A DNA stretch of 55,202 bases from Gammaproteobacteria bacterium. GTDB lineage: Bacteria; Pseudomonadota; Gammaproteobacteria; Xanthomonadales; Wenzhouxiangellaceae. The notes beneath the pieces are model-generated. The model was not told where the DNA came from. It worked only from the letters and a program-made list of their open reading frames with translations, and made no database searches. Below are positions 1 to 9,217 of the stretch, piece by piece. The DNA lies in NCBI GenBank assembly GCA_003560975.1, contig PWJA01000153.1, forward strand, positions 1 through 55,202, given 5' to 3'. The position numbers were made by a program, and so were the translations under genes. Each line of letters starts with the position of its first letter. Within the stretch, counting starts at the first letter, position 1.

Positions 1-121
1 CGCGCGCTTCCGCGCACACCTTCGTCAGCGCCGCCGTCAGCGTCGTCTTGCCATGGTCAACGTGACCAATCGTGCCCACGTTTACGTGCGGCTTCGTGCG
101 TTCAAACTTTGCCTTGGACAT
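1..121 (-). CDS. tuf: Elongation factor Tu, N-terminal fragment (truncated by window edge)
   Basis: Reverse-strand translation [40 protein letters not shown] carries the EF-Tu P-loop GHVDHGKTT; it lies downstream of a Tyr-Gly-Thr tRNA cluster as in tufB operons. Confidence 0.97.
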   Translation of the reverse strand, partial: MSKAKFERTKPHVNVGTIGHVDHGKTTLTAALTKVCAEAR

Positions 122-196
122 CCGTCGAAACTCCGTTCCCTTGTTAAGATTCCTGATTGCATCCGGTCGGTTGCGCAAGCGCACGCCGACCCTAAC

Positions 197-272
<76 letters not shown>

Positions 273-286
273 GCGGTCTGTCATAC

Positions 287-360
287 TGGAGCGGGTGATC
301 GGAATCGAACCGACATCATGAGCTTGGAAGGCTCAGGTTCTACCATTGAACTACACCCGC
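287..360 (-). tRNA. tRNA-Gly (TCC)
   Basis: Reverse strand GCGGGTGTAGTTCAATGGTAGAACCTGAGCCTTCCAAGCTCATGATGTCGGTTCGATTCCGATCACCCGCTCCA; anticodon TCC, encoded CCA. Confidence 0.96.
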
Positions 361-397
361 AATGTGTTCCGGTTCACCTCCGCGCCGAGCCGTATCG

Positions 398-482
398 TGG
401 TGGAGGGGGCAGGATTCGAACCTGCGAAGGCATAGCCAGCAGATTTACAGTCTGCCCTCGTTGACCGCTTGAGTACCCCTCC
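398..482 (-). tRNA. tRNA-Tyr (GTA)
   Basis: Reverse strand GGAGGGGTACTCAAGCGGTCAACGAGGGCAGACTGTAAATCTGC...GGTTCGAATCCTGCCCCCTCCACCA; long variable arm, anticodon GTA. Confidence 0.96.
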
Positions 483-611
483 GTTCTGCCCCGACGCTTG
501 AAACTCGCGAAAAAACGTCAAATCCAGACGAAGCCCGCAATTGTCGCTGATCCTGCTACGCGAGTCAACAGCAGGATGCAGTCCGATTTCGGGCAATCAG
601 GCTCGCGGCGC

Positions 612-1703
612 TCAGACGTTGAACCGGAAATGCATCACGTCGCCCTCGGCGACGACGTAGTCGCGCCCTTCCAGCCTCAGCTTCCCCGCCGCCTTGGCCC
701 CGGCTTCTCCGGCACAGGCGATGTAGTCGGCGTAGGCGGTCACCTCGGCGCGGATGAATCCGTGCTCGAAATCGGTGTGGATGCGCCCGGCCGCCTGCGG
801 CGCCGTGGCTCCGCGACGAACCGTCCAGGCCCGCACCTCCTTGGGTCCGGCGGTGAAAAAGGTGAGCAGATCGAGCAGCCCGTAGCCGGCACGAATGAGG
901 CGATCCAGACCGGGCTCGGTCTGGCCGAGATCGGCAAGGAACTCCTCCTGCTCTGCCGGTGCGAGCTGGCTCAGCTCCGCTTCCAGGGCCGCACACAAGA
1001 CCACGACCTCGGCACCTTCGACGGCCGCATGCCGGCGTACCCGGTCAACCAGCGCATTGTCCTCGACCCCCGAATCATCCACATTGGCCACGTACAGGAC
1101 CGGCTTGCCGGTAATGAACTGCCACGGGCCAAGCAAGACCCGTTCTTCGGCCTCGAGCGCCAGCGTCCTGAGCGGACTGCCGGCGCCGAAGTGCGCGACC
1201 ACGCGTTCGAGCAGGCCGGCCAGGCGCCTGGCCTCCTTGTCGCCGGACCGGGTCTGCTTGACCGCGCGCTCCAACGCCCGCTCCGCGGTCTCCAGGTCGG
1301 CCAGCACCAGCTCCGTGTCGATGGTTTCGATGTCCGACAGCGGATCGACGCGGCCCGCGACGTGGGTGACATCGTCGTCCTCGAAGCAGCGCACGATGTG
1401 GGCGAGCGCGTCGGTCTGGCGGATATGGGCCAGAAACTTGTTGCCCAGACCTTCGCCCCGCGACGCACCGGCGACCAGTCCGGCGATGTCGACGAACTGC
1501 ATCATCGTCGGAACCACTTTTTCCGGCTTCACGATCGCGGCCAGCTCGTCCAGGCGCGGATCCGGGACCGGAACCATGCCGACGTTGGGCTCGATGGTGC
1601 AGAAGGGGTAGTTTTCGGCCGCGATCGCCGCCCGCGTCAGGCAGTTGAACAGGGTCGATTTGCCGACGTTGGGCAAGCCAACGATGCCACACTTGAAACC
1701 CAC
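612..1703 (-). CDS. ychF: Redox-regulated ATPase YchF (Obg family)
   Basis: MGFKCGIVGLPNVGKSTLFNCLTRAAIAAENYPFCTIEPN...; YchF G1 motif and C-terminal TGS-like end HFRFNV. Confidence 0.96.
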   Translation of the reverse strand: MGFKCGIVGLPNVGKSTLFNCLTRAAIAAENYPFCTIEPNVGMVPVPDPRLDELAAIVKPEKVVPTMMQFVDIAGLVAGASRGEGLGNKFLAHIRQTDALAHIVRCFEDDDVTHVAGRVDPLSDIETIDTELVLADLETAERALERAVKQTRSGDKEARRLAGLLERVVAHFGAGSPLRTLALEAEERVLLGPWQFITGKPVLYVANVDDSGVEDNALVDRVRRHAAVEGAEVVVLCAALEAELSQLAPAEQEEFLADLGQTEPGLDRLIRAGYGLLDLLTFFTAGPKEVRAWTVRRGATAPQAAGRIHTDFEHGFIRAEVTAYADYIACAGEAGAKAAGKLRLEGRDYVVAEGDVMHFRFNV

Positions 1704-1708
1704 TGGCC

Positions 1709-2320
1709 TTACTCTCCTTTTTGCTTCTGGTCAGAACCGGCGCTGTGCAGGGACTGCATCGCGCGCTCGGGGCGCTCCTGCAGCAAATCCGGCAACACCG
1801 CAATGGCCCGTTCGATCGAGTCCATGATCGCTGTTTCGTCTTCGAGACCGGCGCGAGACAGCACCCAGGGGGTCACCGCCTCTCGCGTTCCCGGATGGCC
1901 GATCCCGATCCGGATTCGCCAGAACCCGGGACCGCCCAGGTGGGCAAACAGGCTGCGCAGGCCGTTGTGTCCGCCGTGGCCTCCGCCGCGCTTCAGGCGC
2001 ACCGTGCCCGGCGGGAGATCCAGATCATCGTAGGCAACGACAATGCGCCCGACCGGAACGTCAAAATAATCACAAACCGCTCGAACCGAGCGACCCGAGT
2101 CATTCATGAAGGTCTCGGGCTTGAGGCAGAACACGTCCAGGCCGGCCAGGCGCAGGCGGCCGACCTGGCCATGAAACTTCCGGTCGCTGCGCAGCTCCAG
2201 CGGCGCCTGGCGGTCGAGCGCATCCAGAAGCCAAAACCCGGCGTTATGCCGGGTTTTGGCGTATTGAGAGCCGGGATTGCCGAGCCCGGCGATTAACCAT
2301 CGTTGAGGCACGGCAAGCAA
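1709..2320 (-). CDS. pth: Peptidyl-tRNA hydrolase
   Basis: LIAGLGNPGSQYAKTRHNAGFWLLD...KPETFMNDSG...GGGHGGHNGLRS; classic Pth motifs, adjacent to ychF and rplY. Confidence 0.96.
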   Translation of the reverse strand: MLAVPQRWLIAGLGNPGSQYAKTRHNAGFWLLDALDRQAPLELRSDRKFHGQVGRLRLAGLDVFCLKPETFMNDSGRSVRAVCDYFDVPVGRIVVAYDDLDLPPGTVRLKRGGGHGGHNGLRSLFAHLGGPGFWRIRIGIGHPGTREAVTPWVLSRAGLEDETAIMDSIERAIAVLPDLLQERPERAMQSLHSAGSDQKQKGE

Positions 2321-2345
2321 TCACCGGTCGCCGGAGCGGCCTGGA

Positions 2346-3101
2346 TCAATCTTCCTTGCGTTCTTCGCCGTCGCCCGAATCCGAGTCTTCGTCGCCTTCG
2401 GCATCGGTCGCCTCGCCTTCGTCGTCCGCCTCTTCGGCATCCGCAAGGGTCTCGACTTCCGGCGCGATGTCGGCGGCGGCATCGGCGGCCGCGGCCAGCT
2501 CGCCGGTGCCCTGCGATTCGCGGATGAACAGCGCCGTAACCACCGAGGCGTCGTTGTCCTCGGAGACTTCCAGCATCGGAATGGTGACACCTTCCGGCAG
2601 TACGATCTGGCTGAGCAGGATGCTCTCTCCGGGCTCCAGTGCGGCCAGGTCGACCTCGAGGTACTCGGGGAGATTTTCAGGGGTGGCGGCGATTTCCACT
2701 TCGGTGATCTGATGGGAAATCACGACGCCGCTCTTGCGCCCTGCCGGCGAGTGCTCTTCGTTGACGAAATGCAGCGGCACGTCGATGCGCAGCGCCTGGC
2801 CGGCCGAAACGCGGAAAAAGTCCACGTGGGTCAGCAGCGGTTTGAACGGATGCCGCTGCAGGTCCCTGAGGATCACTTTCTGGCGCTTGCCGCTGTCTAC
2901 CACCAGTTCCAGAACGGACGAACGAAACGCCTCGTCCTCGATTGCGCGGAGCAGATAGTTGTGATCGACGGTCAGGCTGACCGGGTCACGACCCCCGCCG
3001 TACAGGATGGCCGGAACTCGTCCAGCGCGACGCAGGCGGCGGCTCGCACCTTTCCCCACATCAGCGCGCAGTTCGGCCGATACTTCGAATTCATTGCTCA
3101 T
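2346..3101 (-). CDS. rplY: 50S ribosomal protein L25/general stress protein Ctc
   Basis: MSNEFEVSAELRADVGKGASRRLRRAGRVPAILYGGG...; L25/TL5-CTC domain with acidic C-terminal tail. An alternative GTG start lies at 3113. Confidence 0.94.
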   Translation of the reverse strand: MSNEFEVSAELRADVGKGASRRLRRAGRVPAILYGGGRDPVSLTVDHNYLLRAIEDEAFRSSVLELVVDSGKRQKVILRDLQRHPFKPLLTHVDFFRVSAGQALRIDVPLHFVNEEHSPAGRKSGVVISHQITEVEIAATPENLPEYLEVDLAALEPGESILLSQIVLPEGVTIPMLEVSEDNDASVVTALFIRESQGTGELAAAADAAADIAPEVETLADAEEADDEGEATDAEGDEDSDSGDGEERKED

Positions 3102-3138
3102 GGTCGGATTCACTCTGTCGGTCTTGCGGTTGGAAACG

Positions 3139-3166
3139 CCGAAGGGCCCGCGACCAGGCCCTTCGG
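3139..3166 (-). promoter_or_regulatory. Perfect 10-bp stem hairpin in the rplY 5' leader
   Basis: ccgaagggcc-cgcgacca-ggcccttcgg, downstream of a perfect TATAAT at 3183..3178 (minus) and upstream of the rplY start. Confidence 0.5.
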
Positions 3167-3177
3167 ATCAGCCCGCC

Positions 3178-3183
3178 ATTATA
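3178..3183 (-). promoter_or_regulatory. Candidate -10 element (TATAAT) of rplY
   Basis: Reverse strand ...TCTGCGGTTATAATGGCGGG; the -35 match is weak. Confidence 0.45.
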
Positions 3184-3311
3184 ACCGCAGAGCGGATCGA
3201 GAAGAAAGCCTGACCGGAAAATGAAACCTTCCTGTTATCATCCGGGTCTATTGGCTTGCCCAGCGACGGGGCAATCTGGATCAACCCATGCAGCGAGGAC
3301 GCACAAAGATC

Positions 3312-3995
3312 ATGAACGAACGACTGAGAACAGCCACCATTCCGCGCAGCGCAGGCGCCGAGATCGACGAGGGCGCGCGCAAGGTCCTGCGCAACACCTG
3401 GAATCTGCTGGCAATGACCCTGTTGTTCAGCTCCTTCATGGCCTACCTGGCCATGACCAACAACTGGCCCTATCCGGGCGTGTTGCTGACCCTGGGGGGA
3501 TATTTCGGGCTCCTCTTCCTGACCATGGCACTGCGCAACTCGGCCTGGGGCCTGCTCAGCGTGTTCGCCCTGACCGGCTTCATGGGGGCAACCTTCGGGC
3601 CCATCGTCAACAGCTATGTCGCGGCGTTCAGCAACGGGCACGAACTGGTCATTGCCGCCTTCGGCGCCACCGCGGTCGCCTTTGTCGGCCTGTCCGCGTT
3701 CGCCATGGTCACACGCCGCGACTTCAGCTTCCTTGGCCCCTTCCTGTTCGTCGGCATTCTGGTGGCCTTTCTGGCCGGACTGGGCGCGATCTTTTTCCAG
3801 ATGAGCGCGCTCGGGCTGGCGGTATCGGCCATGTTCGCCGTGCTGATGTGCGGCCTGATCCTGTACCAGACCCAGCAGATCGTGCGCGGCGGCGAACGCA
3901 ACTACATCATGGCGACCGTCACCCTGTTCGTTTCGATCTACAACCTGTTTTCCAGCCTGCTCCACCTGTTCGGGTTCTTCATGGGCGAAGACTGA
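3312..3995 (+). CDS. Bax inhibitor-1/YccA family membrane protein
   Basis: MNERLRTATIPRSAGAEIDEGARKVLRNTWNLLAMTLLFSSF...; seven-TM BI-1 pattern (GPIVNSYVAAF, YQTQQIVRGGERNYI). The ORF extends to 3288. Confidence 0.93.
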   Translation: MNERLRTATIPRSAGAEIDEGARKVLRNTWNLLAMTLLFSSFMAYLAMTNNWPYPGVLLTLGGYFGLLFLTMALRNSAWGLLSVFALTGFMGATFGPIVNSYVAAFSNGHELVIAAFGATAVAFVGLSAFAMVTRRDFSFLGPFLFVGILVAFLAGLGAIFFQMSALGLAVSAMFAVLMCGLILYQTQQIVRGGERNYIMATVTLFVSIYNLFSSLLHLFGFFMGED

Positions 3996-4028
3996 GCATC
4001 CAGGCGCCCGCCCGGCGAGTCAAGAAAA

Positions 4029-4057
4029 GCCCCGGCGCTGGCCGGGGCTTTTTTTTC
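4029..4057 (+). terminator. Rho-independent terminator after the BI-1/YccA gene
   Basis: agccccggc-gctg-gccggggct followed by ttttttt. Confidence 0.9.
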
Positions 4058-4092
4058 ACCCGGGCGAATACTCCCCCGGCCACCGACCCCAA

Positions 4093-4596
4093 TCACCTCG
4101 GCCCAGGTCCGGGCTCCCGGCGGGGAATGAAGCCTTCCAGGAGCAACAGGACGACGCCGATGACGATCACGCTGTCGGCCACGTTGAAGGCCGGCCAGTG
4201 CCAGCCCTGGTAATGGATATCGATGAAATCGACGACATGGCCATGCCGAATCCGGTCAATCATGTTGCCCAGTGCGCCGGCGAGGACCATCACGATGGCC
4301 ACCGGCAATAGCCGGGCACCCTGCGGGAGACGCTTCAGCCAGACCAGCAAAACCGCGCTGACCAGCAGCGCGACGGCGGTGAAGAACCAGCGCTGCCAAC
4401 CGCCCGCGCCGGCGAGGAAGCTGAACGCCGCTCCCTCGTTGTGGGCCAGAGTCAGGTTCAGCCATCCGGTCACCGCCAGGGGTCGATACAGATCCAGATT
4501 CTGACTGGCCAGCTCCTTGGTCCACAGATCCAGCCCCAGCAACACGACCGCCAGGACCAGCCAGAGCATGTAGCGCGTCGCGCGCATGGACGGCAT
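4093..4596 (-). CDS. lspA: Lipoprotein signal peptidase II
   Basis: LDLWTKELA..., NxGAAFSF, GALGNMIDRIRHGHVVDFIDIHY, FNVADSVI; catalytic Asp motifs of LspA. The start is uncertain because the ORF extends to 4650. Confidence 0.94.
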   Translation of the reverse strand: MPSMRATRYMLWLVLAVVLLGLDLWTKELASQNLDLYRPLAVTGWLNLTLAHNEGAAFSFLAGAGGWQRWFFTAVALLVSAVLLVWLKRLPQGARLLPVAIVMVLAGALGNMIDRIRHGHVVDFIDIHYQGWHWPAFNVADSVIVIGVVLLLLEGFIPRREPGPGPR

Positions 4597-4603
4597 GGCC
4601 GCG

Positions 4604-7408
4604 CTAGCCCCAGCGCCTGGTTTCGCCGGCGGAACCGATGTTGTCCACACAGCGACCGCACAGTTCGGGATGTTCGGCGTTACTGCCGACGCTGTCGCGA
4701 TGGTGCCAGCATCGGATGCATTTGCCGTGTGCGGTGGGGCGAACCGAAAACCGCAGGCGGTGGCCCTGAATCTCGGCCTCGGCGGCCTCGCCCTCGACCG
4801 GCCCCAGGTGAACGTCGGAAGAAAGGAAGAAAAACCGCAGCTCGTCGCCGACCCGGCCCAGCACGTCGGCCAGTTCCCCCTCGGCCTGCAGGGTGATCTC
4901 GGCGGCCAGCGACGAACCGATGGCCTTGCTGCGGCGCAGTTCTTCCAGGCGCGGGCCGACCACTTCGCGCACCGCGCGCAGGCGTTGCCAGAACACGCGG
5001 TCCTCGTCGCCGATTTCGCTCAGGCCCGGGTACCAGGTTGCCATCATCACCGAATCGACCCGCTCGCCCTGCATTTCGGCCCAGATTTCTTCGGCGGTAA
5101 AGCAGCACAAGGGCGCCAGCCAGCGCACCAGCGCTTCGAGGATGTGCTGCATGGCCGTCTGGGCCGAGCGTCGCGCCGGATGATCGGCCGGCAGCGTGTA
5201 GAGCCGGTCCTTGATGATGTCGAGGTAGAACGCACCCAGATCCAAGCTGCAAAAATGGTGCAGACGCTGGTAAATGTGGAGGAATCGGTAATCGGCGTAG
5301 GCGTCGACGATCTCGCCCTGGAGACGGGCCGCCAGGTCGACCGCGTACCGGTCCAGCGGCAGCATTCGATCCGCCGGCACCGCGTTTCCGGCCGGATCAA
5401 AATCGGCCAGGTTGCCGAGCAGAAAGCGGGCCGTATTGCGGATGCGGCGGTAGGCGTCGGCAACCCGCTTGAGAATCTCCTCCGAGACCGACATCTCCTG
5501 CCGGTAGTCGGCCGCGGCGACCCAGAGCCGGAGGACATCTGCCCCCAGCGTATTCATGATCTGCTGTGGGGCGACGACGTTGCCCTGGGACTTCGACATC
5601 TTTCGCCCCTCGGCGTCGACGGTAAAACCATGGGTCAACACCTGCCGGTACGGCGGGCTGCCGTGCATGGCCACCGAAGTCAGCAGCGAGGACTGGAACC
5701 AGCCGCGATGCTGGTCGGAGCCTTCCAGGTACAGATCGGCTGGTCGTCCGAGGCGCTCGTCCTGATCCAGTACGCAGTGATGGGTCACGCCCGAGTCGAA
5801 CCAGACATCCAGGATGTCGCTGACCGGCTCGTACCGATCCGGATCGGCGCCCAGCTGCTCGACGATATCGGCGCGATACCAGGCATCGACGCCTTCCTGC
5901 TCGACCATCCCGGCCAACCGCTTGAGCAGGGCCGGCGTGTCGGGATGCGGTTCCTGGGACTCGCGATCAATCAGCAGGCCGAGCGGGACACCCCAGGTGC
6001 GTTGGCGCGAGATGCACCAGTCCGGGCGCGTTTCGACCATGCTTCGAATGCGCGCCCGGCCCCACTCGGGCACCCAGCGAACCTGGTCGATCGCCGCCAG
6101 CGCCTGGGCGCGCAGCTCGGCCTGGTCCATGGAGATGAACCACTGCGGCGTGGTCCGGAAGGCGGTCGGCGTCTTGTGCCGCCAGCAGTGCGGATAGCTG
6201 TGCTGGAAGGATTCGGCGGCCAGCAGCGTGCCCTGCTCGCGCATGTGCTCGAGCAGGGTTTCGTTGGCAGACCAGACAAACTGACCGGCCACGACGGGCG
6301 TATCGTCGACGAAAACGCCGCGACCATCGACCGGGTTGTACACCTCCAGATCGTAGCGCTGGCCGACCTCGAAGTCTTCCTGACCATGGCCGGGAGCGGT
6401 ATGCACCGCTCCGGTGCCGGTCTCGGTGGTGACGTGATCGCCGAGGATCAGCGGCACCTGGCACCCGTTGTACGGGTGTTTGAGCGGCAGGTGCTCCAGG
6501 GCCTGGCCCAAGGCTCGACCCAGCACTTCGACCGCCGTCAGTTCCAGGCGCGCACAGACCGCGGACTGGAGATCTTCGGCCACGACCAACTCCACCACCC
6601 GGCTGCCCTGGCGGCCGCGCAACAGCACGTAGGAAAGCGCGCCATTCAGACAGACCGCGCGGTTGGCGGGAATGGTCCAGGGCGTGGTGGTCCAGATCAA
6701 GACCCCGGCCCGATCGCCGAGCGGCCCGGTTCCGAAACGCTCGGCCAGGACCGCCGGATCGAGCGCCGGAAACAGCACGTCGATCGCCGTCGAGGTCTTG
6801 TCCTGATATTCGATTTCGGCCTCGGCCAGGGCCGAGCCGCAGTCGAAGCACCAGTGCACCGGCTTGACGCCGCGCTTGAGGTGACCGCGCTCGACGATAC
6901 GGGCCAGGGCGCGAAGCATGTCCGCCTCGTAGCGAAAATCGCGCGTGGCGTAGCGGCGCGCCCAGTCGCCCAGACCGCCCAGGCGCTGGAAGTCGGCCGA
7001 CTGATTCTCGATCTGACGATCGGCGTACTCGCGACATTTCTGCCGGAACGTGGCCGCATCGACCTTCTGGCCCACCTTGCCGACCTTTTTTTCCACCTGC
7101 AGCTCGATCGGCAGGCCGTGGCAATCCCAGCCCGGCACGTACGGCGAACGGTAGCCGGCCAGAAGGGCCGAGCGCACCACGAAGTCCTTGAGGATCTTGT
7201 TGACTGCGTGTCCGATATGGATATCGCCGTTGGCGTAGGGCGGACCATCGTGGAGAACGAATCCGGGACGTCCGGCGGTCGCTTCCTGGATGCGCTGATA
7301 CAGCTGACCGTCCTGCCATCGCTTGAGCATCTGCGGCTCGCGGGCAGCGAGGGAGGCCTTCATCGGAAAGGCCGTACGCGGCAAATTGAGCGTGTCTTTG
7401 TAATCCAT
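4604..7408 (-). CDS. ileS: Isoleucyl-tRNA synthetase
   Basis: [26 protein letters not shown]...[23 protein letters not shown]...KMSKSQGN; C-terminal zinc-binding cysteines. Confidence 0.98.
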   Translation of the reverse strand: MDYKDTLNLPRTAFPMKASLAAREPQMLKRWQDGQLYQRIQEATAGRPGFVLHDGPPYANGDIHIGHAVNKILKDFVVRSALLAGYRSPYVPGWDCHGLPIELQVEKKVGKVGQKVDAATFRQKCREYADRQIENQSADFQRLGGLGDWARRYATRDFRYEADMLRALARIVERGHLKRGVKPVHWCFDCGSALAEAEIEYQDKTSTAIDVLFPALDPAVLAERFGTGPLGDRAGVLIWTTTPWTIPANRAVCLNGALSYVLLRGRQGSRVVELVVAEDLQSAVCARLELTAVEVLGRALGQALEHLPLKHPYNGCQVPLILGDHVTTETGTGAVHTAPGHGQEDFEVGQRYDLEVYNPVDGRGVFVDDTPVVAGQFVWSANETLLEHMREQGTLLAAESFQHSYPHCWRHKTPTAFRTTPQWFISMDQAELRAQALAAIDQVRWVPEWGRARIRSMVETRPDWCISRQRTWGVPLGLLIDRESQEPHPDTPALLKRLAGMVEQEGVDAWYRADIVEQLGADPDRYEPVSDILDVWFDSGVTHHCVLDQDERLGRPADLYLEGSDQHRGWFQSSLLTSVAMHGSPPYRQVLTHGFTVDAEGRKMSKSQGNVVAPQQIMNTLGADVLRLWVAAADYRQEMSVSEEILKRVADAYRRIRNTARFLLGNLADFDPAGNAVPADRMLPLDRYAVDLAARLQGEIVDAYADYRFLHIYQRLHHFCSLDLGAFYLDIIKDRLYTLPADHPARRSAQTAMQHILEALVRWLAPLCCFTAEEIWAEMQGERVDSVMMATWYPGLSEIGDEDRVFWQRLRAVREVVGPRLEELRRSKAIGSSLAAEITLQAEGELADVLGRVGDELRFFFLSSDVHLGPVEGEAAEAEIQGHRLRFSVRPTAHGKCIRCWHHRDSVGSNAEHPELCGRCVDNIGSAGETRRWG

Positions 7409-7436
7409 CGGGCTAGTGTAAGCGCTGTTCCAGTGT

Positions 7437-8354
7437 TCAGGGCGCCAGTACGGCGCGGGCACGGGCCGCATCATCGTGCATCTGCACCATCATCGCGTCC
7501 AGAGAGGCAAACTTTTCTTCGGGCCGAAGCCATTCCACGAACTCCACGTCAAGATGGTGGCCGTACAGGTCGCCCTCCCAGTCGAACAAATGCGCCTCCA
7601 GCAACCAGCCGTCGCCGGCCACCGTCGGTCTGCGGCCGAGGTTCGCAACCGCCGGGTGGCGATCGAACCCCGAGCCGCTGACCCGAACGGCAAATACGCC
7701 CGCAAGCGCCGGCGGCTGCGGCGGCCGCAGATTGACCGTGGGAAAACCGAGCCGTCGGCCCAGCTGCTGGCCGCGCAATACTCGCCCGGACAGCCGATAC
7801 GGCCTGCCGAGCAAGGCCGCGGCGGCAGCCAGTTCTCCGCCGGCCAGCAGGGCCCGAATGCGGCTTGAGGAAACTTTCTCTTCGTGCTCGCGGACCGGAG
7901 CGATCACTTCCACCTCGAAACCGTGGCGCTGGCCCAGTTCCGCCAGCAGCGCCACGTCGCCGGCGGCGCGGGCGCCGAAGCGAAAATCGGCCCCGACCAC
8001 CACGACCCGGGCCCGAGCCGCCTTGACCACCGCTTCGACCACGAACGCCTCGGGACTCAGAGCGGCAAAGGCGCGGTCGAAGCGGGGCATGAACACCTGG
8101 TCAAGACCCAGCTGCCGACACGCTTGAAGGCGATCACGCACGCCCATCAATCGCGGAACGGGGCGATCCGGGCGAAACAAGGTGGCCGGCAGCGGCTCGA
8201 AACACATCAGCGCGGACTGAAGGTCCGGAGCGCGCGCGCGCGCGGCAGCGATCAGCGCCTGGTGACCGCGGTGCAGGCCATCGAAGTTGCCGATGGCCAG
8301 CGCGCAGGCGCCCTCGCTCGAGGGGGTTGGCTGAAGTGTGCGGATCAGTTGCAT
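7437..8354 (-). CDS. ribF: Bifunctional riboflavin kinase/FAD synthetase
   Basis: [16 protein letters not shown]..., [14 protein letters not shown]..., [11 protein letters not shown]...; RibF motifs, upstream of ileS. Confidence 0.96.
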   Translation of the reverse strand: MQLIRTLQPTPSSEGACALAIGNFDGLHRGHQALIAAARARAPDLQSALMCFEPLPATLFRPDRPVPRLMGVRDRLQACRQLGLDQVFMPRFDRAFAALSPEAFVVEAVVKAARARVVVVGADFRFGARAAGDVALLAELGQRHGFEVEVIAPVREHEEKVSSSRIRALLAGGELAAAAALLGRPYRLSGRVLRGQQLGRRLGFPTVNLRPPQPPALAGVFAVRVSGSGFDRHPAVANLGRRPTVAGDGWLLEAHLFDWEGDLYGHHLDVEFVEWLRPEEKFASLDAMMVQMHDDAARARAVLAP

Positions 8355-8477
8355 GGGCGGTCGCGCGATTCTACCGGGTTTGGGTCGGCAGCGCTTCGAA
8401 GATTGCCGGCCTGGCGTGCGCTACCATGGTTCGTCCGGCGAACCGCCGTTCTCGATGGCATCCAAAACCTCAAAATC

Positions 8478-9164
8478 ATGAGTGATCGTTACCAGACCCT
8501 GCGTCTGAAAATCACCGAACTCGGCCGCGAACGCAGCCGGACGGCCTTGCAAAAGGGCAGTCATCAGGCCTTGCGCCAGACCCAGCGCCTGATCGAGGAG
8601 CAGACCCGAAGCCTCCCGCGCACGGATCGCGGCCCGCTCGCCTGTCGCGCCGGCTGCGCCTTTTGCTGCCACCTGAGAGTTCTGTGCACGGCCCCGGAAG
8701 TCTTCGCGGTGATCGACTGGATGGGGGAACAGGCTTCGACCGACGCGTTCGAGCAATTCCGGCAGCGGGTGACCGCCACGGCCGAAACGCTGCGCGGTCT
8801 CGACCCCGGCACGATTCTCCAGACCAACCTGGCCTGCCCCAACCTCATCGATGGGCGCTGCAGCGTCTATGCCGCCCGCCCCTTGAGCTGCCGCGCCTAC
8901 CACTCGCTCTCGCGCGAGGCCTGCGAGGCCTCTTTCAATGACCCGGAGAATCCGGACCTGGGTCACCCCCAGTTGACCGCATTGGCCAGGGTTCATGAAG
9001 GCGGGCTGGCCGGGCTGATCGAGGCTCTTGACCAGGCCGGCCTGGACAGCCGCCAGTACGAACTGGTGACCGCCCTGGACGAGGCCCTCAAGGATCCCGC
9101 GGCGCGAACCCGCTTCAAGAACGGAAATCGCGCCTTCTCCACGGCGCTGACCGACATCTGTTGA
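8478..9164 (+). CDS. YkgJ family zinc/iron-chelating cysteine-cluster protein
   Basis: MSDRYQTLRLKI...CRAGCAFCCHLRV...CPNLIDGRCSVYAARPLSCRAYHS; typical CxxCCxxx...C...C...RPxxCR pattern. Confidence 0.88.
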   Translation: MSDRYQTLRLKITELGRERSRTALQKGSHQALRQTQRLIEEQTRSLPRTDRGPLACRAGCAFCCHLRVLCTAPEVFAVIDWMGEQASTDAFEQFRQRVTATAETLRGLDPGTILQTNLACPNLIDGRCSVYAARPLSCRAYHSLSREACEASFNDPENPDLGHPQLTALARVHEGGLAGLIEALDQAGLDSRQYELVTALDEALKDPAARTRFKNGNRAFSTALTDIC

Positions 9165-9165
9165 C

Positions 9166-9190
9166 CCGGCAGTCCACTGGATTGCCGGAT
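9166..9190. terminator. Hairpin between convergent genes (possible bidirectional terminator)
   Basis: ccggcagtccactggattgccgg is near-palindromic (one G.T pair) and sits between the ykgJ-like stop (9164) and the murJ stop (9218); no U-tract. Confidence 0.4.
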
Positions 9191-9217
9191 GAATTGCGTA
9201 CCCCTGGGTATGCAGTC

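Noticed and set aside
3139-3166. Intrinsic terminator of a minus-strand gene upstream of rplY
   Set aside because: No minus-strand gene lies upstream (BI-1/YccA is divergent) and there is no U-tract; treated as a leader hairpin.
4586-7681. 1031-aa plus-strand ORF
   Set aside because: It is antisense to ileS/ribF; long shadow ORFs are expected in GC-rich DNA and the composition (Gln/His/Arg/Asp-rich) has no family motif.
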